Shown: positions 17,954 through 26,678 of the stretch, one piece after another | Position numbering within the stretch: position 1 is the stretch's first letter | Layout: every line of letters starts with the position of its first letter | NCBI RefSeq assembly: GCF_019204005.1 | Contig: NZ_JAGSPA010000004.1 | Coordinates: 124,001 to 188,000, forward strand | From: Pacificimonas pallii | Lineage (GTDB): Bacteria > Pseudomonadota > Alphaproteobacteria > Sphingomonadales > Sphingomonadaceae | Length of the DNA: 64,000 bases | Reading direction: 5' to 3' | Translations under genes and position numbers: made by a program | Notes under the pieces: generated by a model | The model's input: only the letters and a program-made list of their open reading frames with translations | Told to the model about the DNA's origin: nothing | The model's database searches: none

Positions 17954-18067
17954 GGGATCGACATAAAGCGTCCGTAGTTAAGATCGGCTAAACCATCGTC
18001 CCGGATGTGCAATCCGGATTTTCCGGTTAGGTGGTTCCGACGTACCGACCATGGGAGCGCCGACGGC

Positions 18068-19690
18068 ATGGAACAGCTTGCAATCGATCTGAATACCACG
18101 CCGCGCCAGCCGCTTGCGGAGGCGCATGTTCGCGCGATCCGCAAGATCGCCGCATCGCGCAGATATCCGGCGGGTACCATCATCGTGCGGCCGGGCGACC
18201 CGATGGATGAGTTTGTCTTCATCGACGACGGCGAGATCGAGGTTGTCGATGTCTCGACGGGTGAGCGAACCTTGCCGCATACTCTGGGTCCCGGTCAGTA
18301 TATCGGCGAGATCGCCTTTCTGAACGGTGGCAGCTGGACGATGTGCATGCGTGCGGCGCTCGATACCGACACGCTGGTGGTCCCGCGGCAGGAGATGCTG
18401 GACCTGATGGCGAGAATTCCGGAATTGTCGGACAGTGTGGTGACGGTATTCGCCGGGCGCCGCAGACGGGTTTTCGAAGACGAGAAGAGCTCGCTGACGC
18501 TCGTTGGCGGCGATGACGACCGCGCCATTCGCCGCATCGCCGCCTTCGCCGACCGGAACCGCGTTCCTGTCACGCGCCTTGACCTTGGCACGTCGCAGGC
18601 GGACGCCCTTCTGCGGTCGGCGGGGCTGCCGCTGGATCGGCCTGCGGTTCTGTTTGGAGCGGAGGCGGTCGACGACCCGAACCCACGTGCGATTGCCAGA
18701 CTGCTGGGGCTCGACCTGTCATTGTCCTGCGCGGAGCATTTCGACACCGTGATCGTCGGGGGAGGGCCTGCGGGTATCGCCGCCGCCGTCTATGCCGGGG
18801 CGGAGGGGCTTTCCGCGCTGGTGATCGAGGATCAGGTGATCGGCGGTCAGGCCGGGTCCTCATCGCGCATCGAAAACTATATGGGTTTTCCCACCGGCAT
18901 TAGCGGTGCCGATCTCTGCTGGCGCGGGGAGATCCAGGCCATGCGGCTGGGAACGCGTTTCATCATGCCGCGCCGCGTGACCACCGTCGCGCCGTGTGAC
19001 GCGGGATATTGCCTGACCCTCGATGACGGCGAAACGGTCAATGCCCGCACCGTGGTCGTGGCATCGGGCGTCCAGTATCGCCGCCTTCCCATCGAGCGGT
19101 TCAAGGACTTCGAGGGGGCGGGAATTTATTACGCCGCGACCGAGATCGAGGCCCGCTATTGCCGCAATAGCGAAGTGGTCATCGTGGGCGGCGGCAACAG
19201 CGCCGGTCAGGCCGCCATGTTCCTGTCCCGGGTGGCCAGCCATGTACATGTGCTTGTTCGCGGCGAGGGCCTGGCCGATTCCATGTCCTCCTACCTGTCG
19301 AACCGGCTGTACGCCGACCCTGACATCACCGTCCATCCGCATGCGGAACTGTCCAGCCTGTACGGCGATGGCGTGCTGGACGCGGTCGACATCCGCAATC
19401 GGCAGACGGGCGATGTCGAACGCAAGCCTGTCGGCGGTGTCTTCGTGATGATTGGCGCGGCACCGAACACGAACTGGATCGCGGACCTGATTGACGTTGA
19501 TGAGAGGGGCTTTGTCCTGACGGGCGAAGATGCTGGCCAGGACACTCCGTTCGCGACTTCGATGCCCGGGATTTTCGCCGTGGGAGACGTTCGCAAGGGG
19601 TCGATAAAGCGGGTCGCCTCCGGTGTCGGTGAAGGCTCGGTCGTCATCTCCCATGTCTGGGCGCATGTGAACGGCGGCGACGCCCCATGA
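18068..19690 (+). CDS. Cyclic-nucleotide-binding domain fused to thioredoxin-reductase-like flavoprotein, CxxC absent
   Basis: A 540-residue fusion from ATG 18068 (an ATG at 18005 is also in frame). Residues about 15-130 form a cNMP-binding beta barrel (PAGTIIVRPGDPMDEFVFIDDGEIEV, LGPGQYIGEIAFL). A linker with a thioredoxin-like strand leads to a FAD/NADPH module from about residue 230: VIVGGGPAGIAAAVYAG, GGQAGSSSRIENYMGFP, VVIVGGGNSAGQAAMFLS and GIFAVGDVR. At the place of the redox CATC motif the protein reads YYAATEIEARYC, so the usual disulfide is missing. Fusions of this kind are common in proteobacteria and poorly characterised. It probably transfers electrons to a non-thioredoxin partner under nucleotide control; that is inference. 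Confidence 0.85.
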   Translation: MEQLAIDLNTTPRQPLAEAHVRAIRKIAASRRYPAGTIIVRPGDPMDEFVFIDDGEIEVVDVSTGERTLPHTLGPGQYIGEIAFLNGGSWTMCMRAALDTDTLVVPRQEMLDLMARIPELSDSVVTVFAGRRRRVFEDEKSSLTLVGGDDDRAIRRIAAFADRNRVPVTRLDLGTSQADALLRSAGLPLDRPAVLFGAEAVDDPNPRAIARLLGLDLSLSCAEHFDTVIVGGGPAGIAAAVYAGAEGLSALVIEDQVIGGQAGSSSRIENYMGFPTGISGADLCWRGEIQAMRLGTRFIMPRRVTTVAPCDAGYCLTLDDGETVNARTVVVASGVQYRRLPIERFKDFEGAGIYYAATEIEARYCRNSEVVIVGGGNSAGQAAMFLSRVASHVHVLVRGEGLADSMSSYLSNRLYADPDITVHPHAELSSLYGDGVLDAVDIRNRQTGDVERKPVGGVFVMIGAAPNTNWIADLIDVDERGFVLTGEDAGQDTPFATSMPGIFAVGDVRKGSIKRVASGVGEGSVVISHVWAHVNGGDAP

Positions 19691-19700
19691 CCGCCGCAGA

Positions 19701-20315
19701 TCAACCGGACTGTGGTTTCAGGCCGTCTCTCAGAAGCGCGAAGGCCTGCGCCGCCACATCCGCGGGCGCCTCCTCGTCCGACCAGACGCCGTAGCGAAGG
19801 CCGAGAAAAACGTTCATGCCGACGATCGCCCAGGCGTGGACTTCACTGATGTCGCTGCGCACCTCGCCGCGTTCGGCCGCCTCGGTCAGGCTGGTCAGAT
19901 AGCCATCGACCGTGCGGCGGTAGTGGCCGCGGTAGCTGTCCTGATCGACAAATTCAGCCTCGTCGACGATGCGGTACAGTTCCTGATGTTCACGTACGAA
20001 TTCGATGAAGGCGGTAAGGCCGGCCAATTCGCCTGTCAGACGGTCGGGCGCGGCAAGGATCTTTGGCCCGATCGTGCCCCGCACCTGTGCCGACATGTCG
20101 TTGACGAGCGCGCGGAAGATCTCGTCCTTTGATTCGAAATAGGTATAGAAACTGCCAAGCGCTGTGCCTGCGCGGCGCGTGATGCCGCTGATCGATGCGC
20201 CCTGAAAGCCTAGTGTTCCGAATTCCAGCGCCGCGGCGTCGAGCAGCGTTCGGCGCGTCCGCTCGCCGCGTGCCGTGCGCGGTCTGCGCACCATCATCTT
20301 ACCCGTTTCGCCCAT
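19701..20315 (-). CDS. TetR/AcrR-family regulator
   Basis: A 204-residue TetR protein with an N-terminal HTH (RTLLDAAALEFGTLGFQGASISGITRRAGTALGSFYTYFESKDEIF) and an all-helical ligand domain. The ATG at 20315 lies 25 bp from a perfect 18-bp inverted repeat shared with the divergent TonB-dependent receptor, so it very likely represses itself and the receptor. The ligand is unknown; the C-terminal domain resembles fatty-acid/xenobiotic-type members only in a general way. Confidence 0.9.
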   Translation of the reverse strand: MGETGKMMVRRPRTARGERTRRTLLDAAALEFGTLGFQGASISGITRRAGTALGSFYTYFESKDEIFRALVNDMSAQVRGTIGPKILAAPDRLTGELAGLTAFIEFVREHQELYRIVDEAEFVDQDSYRGHYRRTVDGYLTSLTEAAERGEVRSDISEVHAWAIVGMNVFLGLRYGVWSDEEAPADVAAQAFALLRDGLKPQSG

Positions 20316-20339
20316 GACCTGTCCCTTTAGCGAGTATGT

Positions 20340-20381
20340 GCATTAGTGAAAGTTGAAAGATGGTTCAACTTTCACTAATGC
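20340..20381. promoter_or_regulatory. TetR operator: perfect 18-bp inverted repeat
   Basis: GCATTAGTGAAAGTTGAA at 20340-20357 is repeated as its exact reverse complement at 20364-20381, separated by AGATGG. It sits between the divergent TetR gene and TonB-dependent receptor gene, 25 bp and 48 bp from their starts. The length would fit two dimers or one extended dimer site. Confidence 0.8.
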
Positions 20382-20428
20382 GCTTTTGATGACGCATTCA
20401 TGCGGTCAACCATTGGGGATTATCGATC

Positions 20429-22786
20429 ATGCACATGCCCACTCGCTCTACTGCTTTCCGCCTTGCCGTTTCCGTGACGGCCCTTGCACTCGCCATGCCC
20501 GCCGCCGCGCAGGATGCCGGGGCGGGCGCACCCGATGACGGCATATCGGCCGAGGATGAGGACGATGTGATCATCGTCTCCGCGCGGCGCCGTGACGAGC
20601 GGCTGATCGATGTGCCGATTTCAATCACCTCCCTGTCAGGCGACATGCTTGAAAAGCAGGGGGTATTGGAAATCACCGAGGTGGCGCAGTCCGTGCCGAA
20701 CGTGACGCTGGAAGTGTCGCGCGGCACCAACACCACACTCACCGCCTTCATGCGCGGTGTCGGCCAGCAGGATCCCGTCGCCGGATTTGAACAGGGCGTC
20801 GGTGTCTATGTCGATGACGTCTACCTGAACCGGCCGCAGGCATCCGTCCTCGATGTTTACGATGTCGAGCGCATCGAAGTGCTGCGCGGACCGCAGGGCA
20901 CGCTTTATGGGCGCAATACCATTGGCGGCGCGATCAAATATGTCACCGCACGCCTGCCGGGCGATACCAGCGTCAAACTGCGCGGGACTTTTGGTAGTTA
21001 CGATCAGGCGGAAGCTGTTCTGACGGCATCGACGCCGATTGGCGATGCCGTGCGTATCGGCGGTTCGGTCGCGCGCCTGAGCCGCGGCGGCTTTGGCGAC
21101 AATCTGGTTCAGGATGGCGTCGAGAACTATAATAAGGACGTGTGGGCGGCGCGCGGGACGCTGGAGATCGAGCCCGCCGATACCATTTTCATCCGCCTGT
21201 CCGGCGACTATGTGAAGGACAATAGCGACCCGCGTCAGGGGCATCGTTTCCTGCCGGGTCTGTTGTCGGGCGCGCCGGTCCTGGACAATGTCTATGATAC
21301 GCGGTCGGGCCTGTCCGCGCCGGATCAGGAGGTCGAAGCCTATGGCGGCGCGCTGTCCGTGGAACTGGAGGTTTCCGACACGCTGAAGATCAAGAACATC
21401 CTCGCCTATCGCGAGGACAGTTCGACGACGCCCATCGACTTTGACAGCCTGCCCGCCGCGGATCTGGACGTGCCCGCGATTTATGAGAATGACCAGTTTT
21501 CCGAGGAATTCCAGCTTCTCTACGACGACGGCAATCTCGCCGGCCTGCTCGGATTCTATTATCTCGACGCGAATGCTGTCACGGTTTTCGACGTGTTGCT
21601 GGCGACGACGGGGGATATTGTGGGCCTGCCCGGCCTGAACGCACAGACGGCGGGCGACGTCAGTACGAAGACCTGGTCGGTCTTCGGCGACTTCACCTAT
21701 GACATTTCGGATCAGTTCAGCGTGTCGGTTGGCGGTCGCTACACGAATGACAAAAGGTCGTCGACGGTCCTGAGACGCACATTTATCGGCGGGCTTTCGG
21801 ATGCTTTTGACGGTCCGGGCGTACCGATCGCGACGACGTCCGATTTCGACGGCTCGGAAACCTTCAAGGAGTTTACCCCGCGCGCTTCGGTCAGCTGGAC
21901 GCCGACCCCGGATCATAATGTCTACGCGACCTATTCCAAGGGCTTCAAGGGCGGCGGATTCGATCCGCGCGGACAGACGACGCTTGCCCCCGATATCGAC
22001 GGTGATGGCGACATTGACGGCGATGACCAGTTCGCATTCCTCCGCTTCGCCCCTGAAAAGGTCGACAGCTATGAGCTTGGCTGGAAGGCGTCACTGCTCG
22101 ACAACCGGCTGAACTTCAGCCTGGCCGCGTTCATCGCCGACTATACCGATGTGCAGATTCCGGGATCGATCGGCGTCGATGCGAATAATGACGGTATCAA
22201 CGAGACCTTTGTCGGCGTCACGACGAACGCCGGTGCCGCGACCATCAAGGGCCTGGAATTCGAAGGTACGGCGAAGGTTGGCCGCGATTTCGCGGGCGGT
22301 GGCAGCCGCCTCGATTTCGGCTGGTCGCTCGGTATTCTGGATGCGGAATATGACGAGTTCATCGATGCGTCGGGCAATGATGTCGCCGATCAGCGCGTGT
22401 TCCAGAATACGCCGGATGTGACCGCAAGCGCGCGCATCGACCTTGGTCTGCCGATGAGCCTTTACGGCGAGGGTGAGCTGGCCATCGGTTCCCAGATCAG
22501 CTTCCGCAGCGATGCCAGCCAGTTCGAGACGCCGAACCGTTTCCTCGATCAGGACGGTTTCGCGCTGGTGGATGCCAGCATCAGCTGGACCGCGGATGAC
22601 GACCGCCTGCGCATCGGCCTGTATGGCAAGAACCTGTTCGACAAGCGTTATGTCGTCGCCGGTTACAATTTCGTCAGTGCGCCCATCGGCGGCCCCGTCA
22701 CGCGGACCCTGGGCCGCGAAGGCACGCTGACGGGCTTTTACGGTGACCCGCGCCGCGTCTTCGTCAGCGCCCAGATCGGGTTCTAG
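20429..22786 (+). CDS. TonB-dependent receptor
   Basis: A 785-residue outer-membrane receptor with signal peptide (RLAVSVTALALAMPAAAQ), the sphingomonad entry motif DVIIVSARRRDERLIDVPISIT, plug motifs (GVYVDDVYLNRPQASVLDVYDVERIEVLRGPQGTLYGRNTIGGAIKYVT) and a barrel ending in VFVSAQIGF with terminal Phe. This type, with RxxERLxDVPxSI, typically imports carbohydrates, aromatics or other carbon sources rather than ferric siderophores. A starting ATG at 20435 is equally possible. It faces a TetR regulator across a perfect operator, so expression is likely induced by a small molecule. No catabolic genes adjoin it. Confidence 0.9.
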   Translation: MHMPTRSTAFRLAVSVTALALAMPAAAQDAGAGAPDDGISAEDEDDVIIVSARRRDERLIDVPISITSLSGDMLEKQGVLEITEVAQSVPNVTLEVSRGTNTTLTAFMRGVGQQDPVAGFEQGVGVYVDDVYLNRPQASVLDVYDVERIEVLRGPQGTLYGRNTIGGAIKYVTARLPGDTSVKLRGTFGSYDQAEAVLTASTPIGDAVRIGGSVARLSRGGFGDNLVQDGVENYNKDVWAARGTLEIEPADTIFIRLSGDYVKDNSDPRQGHRFLPGLLSGAPVLDNVYDTRSGLSAPDQEVEAYGGALSVELEVSDTLKIKNILAYREDSSTTPIDFDSLPAADLDVPAIYENDQFSEEFQLLYDDGNLAGLLGFYYLDANAVTVFDVLLATTGDIVGLPGLNAQTAGDVSTKTWSVFGDFTYDISDQFSVSVGGRYTNDKRSSTVLRRTFIGGLSDAFDGPGVPIATTSDFDGSETFKEFTPRASVSWTPTPDHNVYATYSKGFKGGGFDPRGQTTLAPDIDGDGDIDGDDQFAFLRFAPEKVDSYELGWKASLLDNRLNFSLAAFIADYTDVQIPGSIGVDANNDGINETFVGVTTNAGAATIKGLEFEGTAKVGRDFAGGGSRLDFGWSLGILDAEYDEFIDASGNDVADQRVFQNTPDVTASARIDLGLPMSLYGEGELAIGSQISFRSDASQFETPNRFLDQDGFALVDASISWTADDDRLRIGLYGKNLFDKRYVVAGYNFVSAPIGGPVTRTLGREGTLTGFYGDPRRVFVSAQIGF

Positions 22787-22813
22787 GTCCTACTTTTTGG
22801 CAGGCGGCGGAGG

Positions 22814-23434
22814 CTAATTTTCAGCCTCGCCGCCTTCCGAATGCTTCATCAGGATAGGTGCCTGCGCGAGGGCCATGATGAAGCTGAGGGCGGTAACGCC
22901 CCAGACCTTGAACTGCACCCACTGGTCGAACGTGAACTGGTGGCGCACGATTTCATTCAGAATGGCAAGGGCCAGGAAGAACAGCGCCCAGTTGCGCGTC
23001 ATCAGGTTCCAGCCGCGCTCCGTCATGTCCGGAAAACCGCTTTCCAGGACCATTTTCAGGAGGGGTTTGCCCGTCAGCAGCCCGGTGAGCAAAATGCCCG
23101 CGAACAGCGCGTAGACGATGGTCGGCTTCAGCTGGATGAAGGTTTCATCGTGCAGATAGATGGTAAGTCCGCCAAACACCGCGACGATGACACCGGTCAC
23201 GATCTGGATCGGGGTGACGCGGCGGGTCTTCCAGAAGCTGTATGCCATGGTGATGACGATGGCGATCATGAACGCGCCCGTCGCCCAGACCGCCTGGTCG
23301 ATATCGTCACCGGGCGCGAGGCTGTTCACTGCAAAGAAGATCAGCAGCGGGCCGAAATCGATGATGAAGCGAACGGTGGGGGATAGCTCTGCGCGCGCGG
23401 GCGCGGCGGGGTCGGGAAGCGGGGGATTGGTCAT
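22814..23434 (-). CDS. yciB: Inner membrane septation protein YciB/IspZ family
   Basis: A 206-residue membrane protein with about six helices and YciB motifs: IIDFGPLLIFFAVN, TMAYSFWKTRRVTPIQ, FGGLTIYLHDETFIQLKPTIVYALFA, PLLKMVLESGF and GWNLMTRNWALFFLALAILNE. YciB proteins affect septation and envelope integrity in enterobacteria. The C-terminus is hydrophilic (HSEGGEAEN). It lies downstream of ftsY in the same direction, separated by 134 bp that contain a large palindromic repeat. Confidence 0.9.
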   Translation of the reverse strand: MTNPPLPDPAAPARAELSPTVRFIIDFGPLLIFFAVNSLAPGDDIDQAVWATGAFMIAIVITMAYSFWKTRRVTPIQIVTGVIVAVFGGLTIYLHDETFIQLKPTIVYALFAGILLTGLLTGKPLLKMVLESGFPDMTERGWNLMTRNWALFFLALAILNEIVRHQFTFDQWVQFKVWGVTALSFIMALAQAPILMKHSEGGEAEN

Positions 23435-23501
23435 GACGCGGCCTTACCGGGGGATGAGGGAGGCGGGAAGGGGGCAGTTGATGCAGCTTTCCTGATCTTC
23501 T

Positions 23502-23576
23502 CATCCCGAGCGACGTCAAGGGACGCACGATGGTATTGCAGCAGCCTAGGTGCGTCCTTCGACTGCGCTCAGGATG
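23502..23576. repeat. REP-like imperfect palindrome overlapping the ftsY stop
   Basis: A 27-base arm at 23502-23528 pairs with 23550-23576 at 22 of 27 positions. The inner parts GGACGCAC / GTGCGTCC are perfect, and the right arm contains CTTCGACTGCGCTCAGGATG. I recall very similar elements scattered between genes in sphingomonads. It reaches into the last codons of ftsY and may stop transcription or stabilise mRNA ends. Confidence 0.6.
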
Positions 23577-24543
23577 CTGGGGGTTGGTGTTTCGCGTCGG
23601 TTGGCGCAATCCCGGCTAGCGCTTCAGCGAAGGCGCGCGGGTCGAAGGGGCGCAGGTCGCCCAGTTTTTCGCCGACGCCGATGGCATGTACGGGAAGGCC
23701 GCTGCGTTCCGCGGCCGCGACCAGCACGCCGCCGCGCGCGGTGCCGTCCAGCTTGGTCATGGCGAGGCCGGTGACGCCCGCGACTTCCTTGAACACGTCG
23801 ATCTGGGTCAGGGCATTTTGGCCGGTCGTGGCGTCGAGGACAAGGAGAACGTCGTGCGGCGCGGATTCCATGCGGCGTTTCAAAACGCGTTTGATCTTGG
23901 CGAGTTCGTCCATCAGGCCCTGCTTGTTTTGCAGGCGGCCCGCCGTATCGATGATGAGCACGTCGGAGCCAAGTTCCCACGCCTGCGTCAGCGCATCATA
24001 GGCAAGACTGGCCGCGTCGCCGCCGACATCCTTGTGGATCACATCGATATTCAGCCGGTCGCCCCAGACCTTCAGCTGTTCGATGGCGGCGGCGCGAAAC
24101 GTGTCGCCCGCGGCAAGCATCACGCGGTAATCCTGTTCCTGATAGAGGTGCGCAAGCTTGGCGATGGTGGTCGTCTTGCCGCTGCCATTGACGCCAACGA
24201 CCAGAATCGTGTGCGGACGCGGGAAAGCGGTGATGTCGAGCGGCCTTGCGACCTTCGTCATGACCGCCTCGACCTCGTCCGCGACCAGCAGCTTGATATC
24301 CATGTCGGTGACCTGCCGGTCGTATTTTTCGGCTGCGAGTTTCGCGGTGATGCGCGCGGCCATGGCGGGGCCAAGGTCGCTGGCAATGAGCGCGTCCTCA
24401 ATCTCCTCCAGCATGTCGTCGTCGAGCGGGCGTTTGGTGAGGACGGCCAGATTCTCGCTGAGTTTGCTCGACGAGAGACCGAGGCCGGATTTCAGGCGGC
24501 CGAGCCAGGATGTTTTCGGGGTGGGGGGGGCGGTGTCAGACAT
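23569..24543 (-). CDS. ftsY: Signal recognition particle receptor FtsY
   Basis: A 324-residue SRP GTPase with the N domain (residues about 20-95) and G domain: VVGVNGSGKTTTIAKLA (G1), GDTFRAAAIEQL, IIDTAGRLQNK (G3), TKLDGTARGG (G4) and GVGEKLGDLRPF. FtsY docks ribosome-SRP complexes at the membrane for co-translational insertion. The acidic A domain is very short, as usual in alphaproteobacteria. I use ATG 24543; it overlaps the end of mtaB by eight bases, so the two are co-transcribed. Confidence 0.97.
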   Translation of the reverse strand: MSDTAPPTPKTSWLGRLKSGLGLSSSKLSENLAVLTKRPLDDDMLEEIEDALIASDLGPAMAARITAKLAAEKYDRQVTDMDIKLLVADEVEAVMTKVARPLDITAFPRPHTILVVGVNGSGKTTTIAKLAHLYQEQDYRVMLAAGDTFRAAAIEQLKVWGDRLNIDVIHKDVGGDAASLAYDALTQAWELGSDVLIIDTAGRLQNKQGLMDELAKIKRVLKRRMESAPHDVLLVLDATTGQNALTQIDVFKEVAGVTGLAMTKLDGTARGGVLVAAAERSGLPVHAIGVGEKLGDLRPFDPRAFAEALAGIAPTDAKHQPPAS

Positions 24544-25849
24544 GGGTAGTTTTCGACATGATGCGCGCGCCATTCAGTTCCCCTGCCTCAAGCGAGGCGG
24601 CGGGATAAGTTGCGGTGTCTGCTAGCAATCGGCCCGCTTCATGGCCAGTGATCCTGGCAGAAATGATCTCGCCCGGTTCGCAGGAACTCGTCAGCCGCAC
24701 AGGTGCGAAATGATCCGTATGCCCCTGTCCGCCGCGCTCCGCCAGCACCGCCTGCTCCGTTCCCACCAGCGTGTCGAACCAGCGATCCCGTCTTGCCGCG
24801 CACGCCGCACGCAGGGCCTTTGCGCGCGCTTTGCGGATTGGCATCGGTACCTGCGGCATGCGCGCGGCGGGGGTGCCGCTCCGGGCGGAATAGGGGAAGA
24901 TATGGCCAAAGACGATGTCGCAGTCGTCCACCAGTCTCAGACTGTTTTCAAACATCGCGTCGGTTTCCGTGGGAAAGCCCGCGATGATGTCCGCGCCGAT
25001 GGCGATGTCCGGGCGGCGGGATTTGATGGTATCGACGAAGCGAATGGCCTGATCGCGGTCATGTCGGCGCTTCATGCGCTTCAGAATCATGTCGTCGCCC
25101 GCCTGCAGGCTGAGGTGCAGATGCGGCATGATGCGGGGTTCGCTCACTATCAGGTCGACGAGGGCCTGATCCGCTTCGATCGAATCGATGGAGGAGATGC
25201 GCAGGCGCTCGAGCGTGGGCACGTGCTTCAGGATGCGCGCGATCAGGCTGCCGAGCGTTGGACTGCCGGGGAGGTCGGGGCCATAGCTCGTGAGGTCGAC
25301 GCCGGTCAGGACGACTTCGCGGTGGCCGCCCTGGACCAGCGCCCGCACGCGTTCGATGACACGGCCGGCGGGGACGCTGCGCGAATTTCCGCGGCCATAG
25401 GGAATGATGCAAAAGGTGCAGCGATGATCGCAGCCATTCTGCACTTCGACAAAACCGCGCGTATTGGCGCCCATCGCGGCGACGAGGTGCGGCGCGGTTT
25501 CGGTGACAGACATGATGTCGGAAATCTGGTCGCCCCGTCGCGCGCGCCCTTCACGCCGCCAGGCTTCCGGCGTCAGCTTGTCGGCATTGCCGATGACGCG
25601 GTCGACCTCTGGCATGTCCGCAAAGCTGGCCGGGTCGATCTGGGCGGCGCAGCCGGTGACGGCGATGGTCGCGTCCGGACGTTCGCGGCGCAGGCGGCGG
25701 AGGGTCTGGCGGGTGGAGCGCACCGCCTCGTTCGTGACGGCGCAGCTGTTGACGACGACAAGATCGTCCTGCCCGGCGATATGCTGGCGGATGATTTCGC
25801 CCTCATGGATATTGAGGCGGCAGCCCATATTGACGATCTGCGCGCTCAC
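24536..25849 (-). CDS. mtaB: tRNA (N6-threonylcarbamoyladenosine(37)-C2)-methylthiotransferase MtaB
   Basis: A 437-residue radical-SAM methylthiotransferase. The UPF0004 domain comes first (MGCRLNIHEGE, VVNSCAVTNEAVRSTRQ, VTGCAAQ), giving three cluster Cys. The radical SAM CxxxCxxC is in GCDHRCTFCIIPYGRGNSRS, followed by LTGVDLTSYG and a C-terminal TRAM-like domain. MtaB converts t6A37 to ms2t6A37 in tRNAs reading ANN codons. The start is a GTG at 25849 that overlaps the dapF stop by four bases (GTGA). Confidence 0.95.
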   Translation of the reverse strand: MSAQIVNMGCRLNIHEGEIIRQHIAGQDDLVVVNSCAVTNEAVRSTRQTLRRLRRERPDATIAVTGCAAQIDPASFADMPEVDRVIGNADKLTPEAWRREGRARRGDQISDIMSVTETAPHLVAAMGANTRGFVEVQNGCDHRCTFCIIPYGRGNSRSVPAGRVIERVRALVQGGHREVVLTGVDLTSYGPDLPGSPTLGSLIARILKHVPTLERLRISSIDSIEADQALVDLIVSEPRIMPHLHLSLQAGDDMILKRMKRRHDRDQAIRFVDTIKSRRPDIAIGADIIAGFPTETDAMFENSLRLVDDCDIVFGHIFPYSARSGTPAARMPQVPMPIRKARAKALRAACAARRDRWFDTLVGTEQAVLAERGGQGHTDHFAPVRLTSSCEPGEIISARITGHEAGRLLADTATYPAASLEAGELNGARIMSKTTHV

Positions 25850-26649
25850 AGGTCGACCTCGCCGGTAAAGGCGATGTTGGCATCGCCGGTCATCATCACA
25901 TGGTCGTCGGCGCGCCATTCGACCCTGAGGTCGCCGCCCGGCAGGTGGACCGTGACGGTGCGGTCCGCGAGGTTGCGGCGCATGGCGGCGATGGCGGCGG
26001 CGCAGGCACCTGTTCCGCAGGCGCGCGTCAGGCCCGCACCGCGCTCCCAAACGCGCAGGGTGATGTCATCGCGCGCATTGACCTGCGCGATGCCGACATT
26101 GACGCGTTCCGGGAACAGCGGATCGGTTTCGATCAGAGGGCCAAGGCGGGCGAGGTCGGCAGCATTGGCGTCCGGAACGAAGAAAACGACGTGCGGATTG
26201 CCCATGTTCACGGCACCGGGGTTCTGCAGGTCTTCCCAGCCGACCGGCAATTCGGCGGTGTCCATCGCGTAGGCCAGCGGGATCTGATCCCAGTCCAGGC
26301 CGGGTATGCCCATATCGACCGAGACGACATCCTTCGCCGCGTTGCCGGTCAATATGCCCGCGACGGTTTCGATACTGACGTCGCGGCCGCTGTCGTTGAC
26401 CAGCCTGGCGATGCAGCGCGCGCCATTGCCGCAGGCCCCGACCTCGCCGCCATCGGCGTTCCAGATGCGCATGAAGACATCGGCGGTTTCGCTGGGTTCC
26501 ATGACGAACAACTGGTCGCATCCGATGCCGGTGCGCCGGTCGCACAGCGCGCGCACCTGCGCGCGTGACAGCGTGAGCGGCTCGCTTCGGGCATCGAAAA
26601 TGACGAAATCATTGCCAAGGCCGTGCATTTTGACAAAGGAGCGTGTCAT
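25846..26649 (-). CDS. dapF: Diaminopimelate epimerase
   Basis: A 267-residue DapF with both catalytic cysteines in their motifs, ACGNGARC (about residue 77) and ACGTGACAA (about residue 216), plus MHGLGNDFVIFDAR at the N-terminus and GNPHVVFF. It interconverts LL- and meso-diaminopimelate for peptidoglycan and lysine. It is the first gene of the dapF-mtaB-ftsY run, an order common in alphaproteobacteria. Confidence 0.97.
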   Translation of the reverse strand: MTRSFVKMHGLGNDFVIFDARSEPLTLSRAQVRALCDRRTGIGCDQLFVMEPSETADVFMRIWNADGGEVGACGNGARCIARLVNDSGRDVSIETVAGILTGNAAKDVVSVDMGIPGLDWDQIPLAYAMDTAELPVGWEDLQNPGAVNMGNPHVVFFVPDANAADLARLGPLIETDPLFPERVNVGIAQVNARDDITLRVWERGAGLTRACGTGACAAAIAAMRRNLADRTVTVHLPGGDLRVEWRADDHVMMTGDANIAFTGEVDL

Positions 26650-26678
26650 CGTCCGCGATGTAGGTTTAGTATCTCCCC

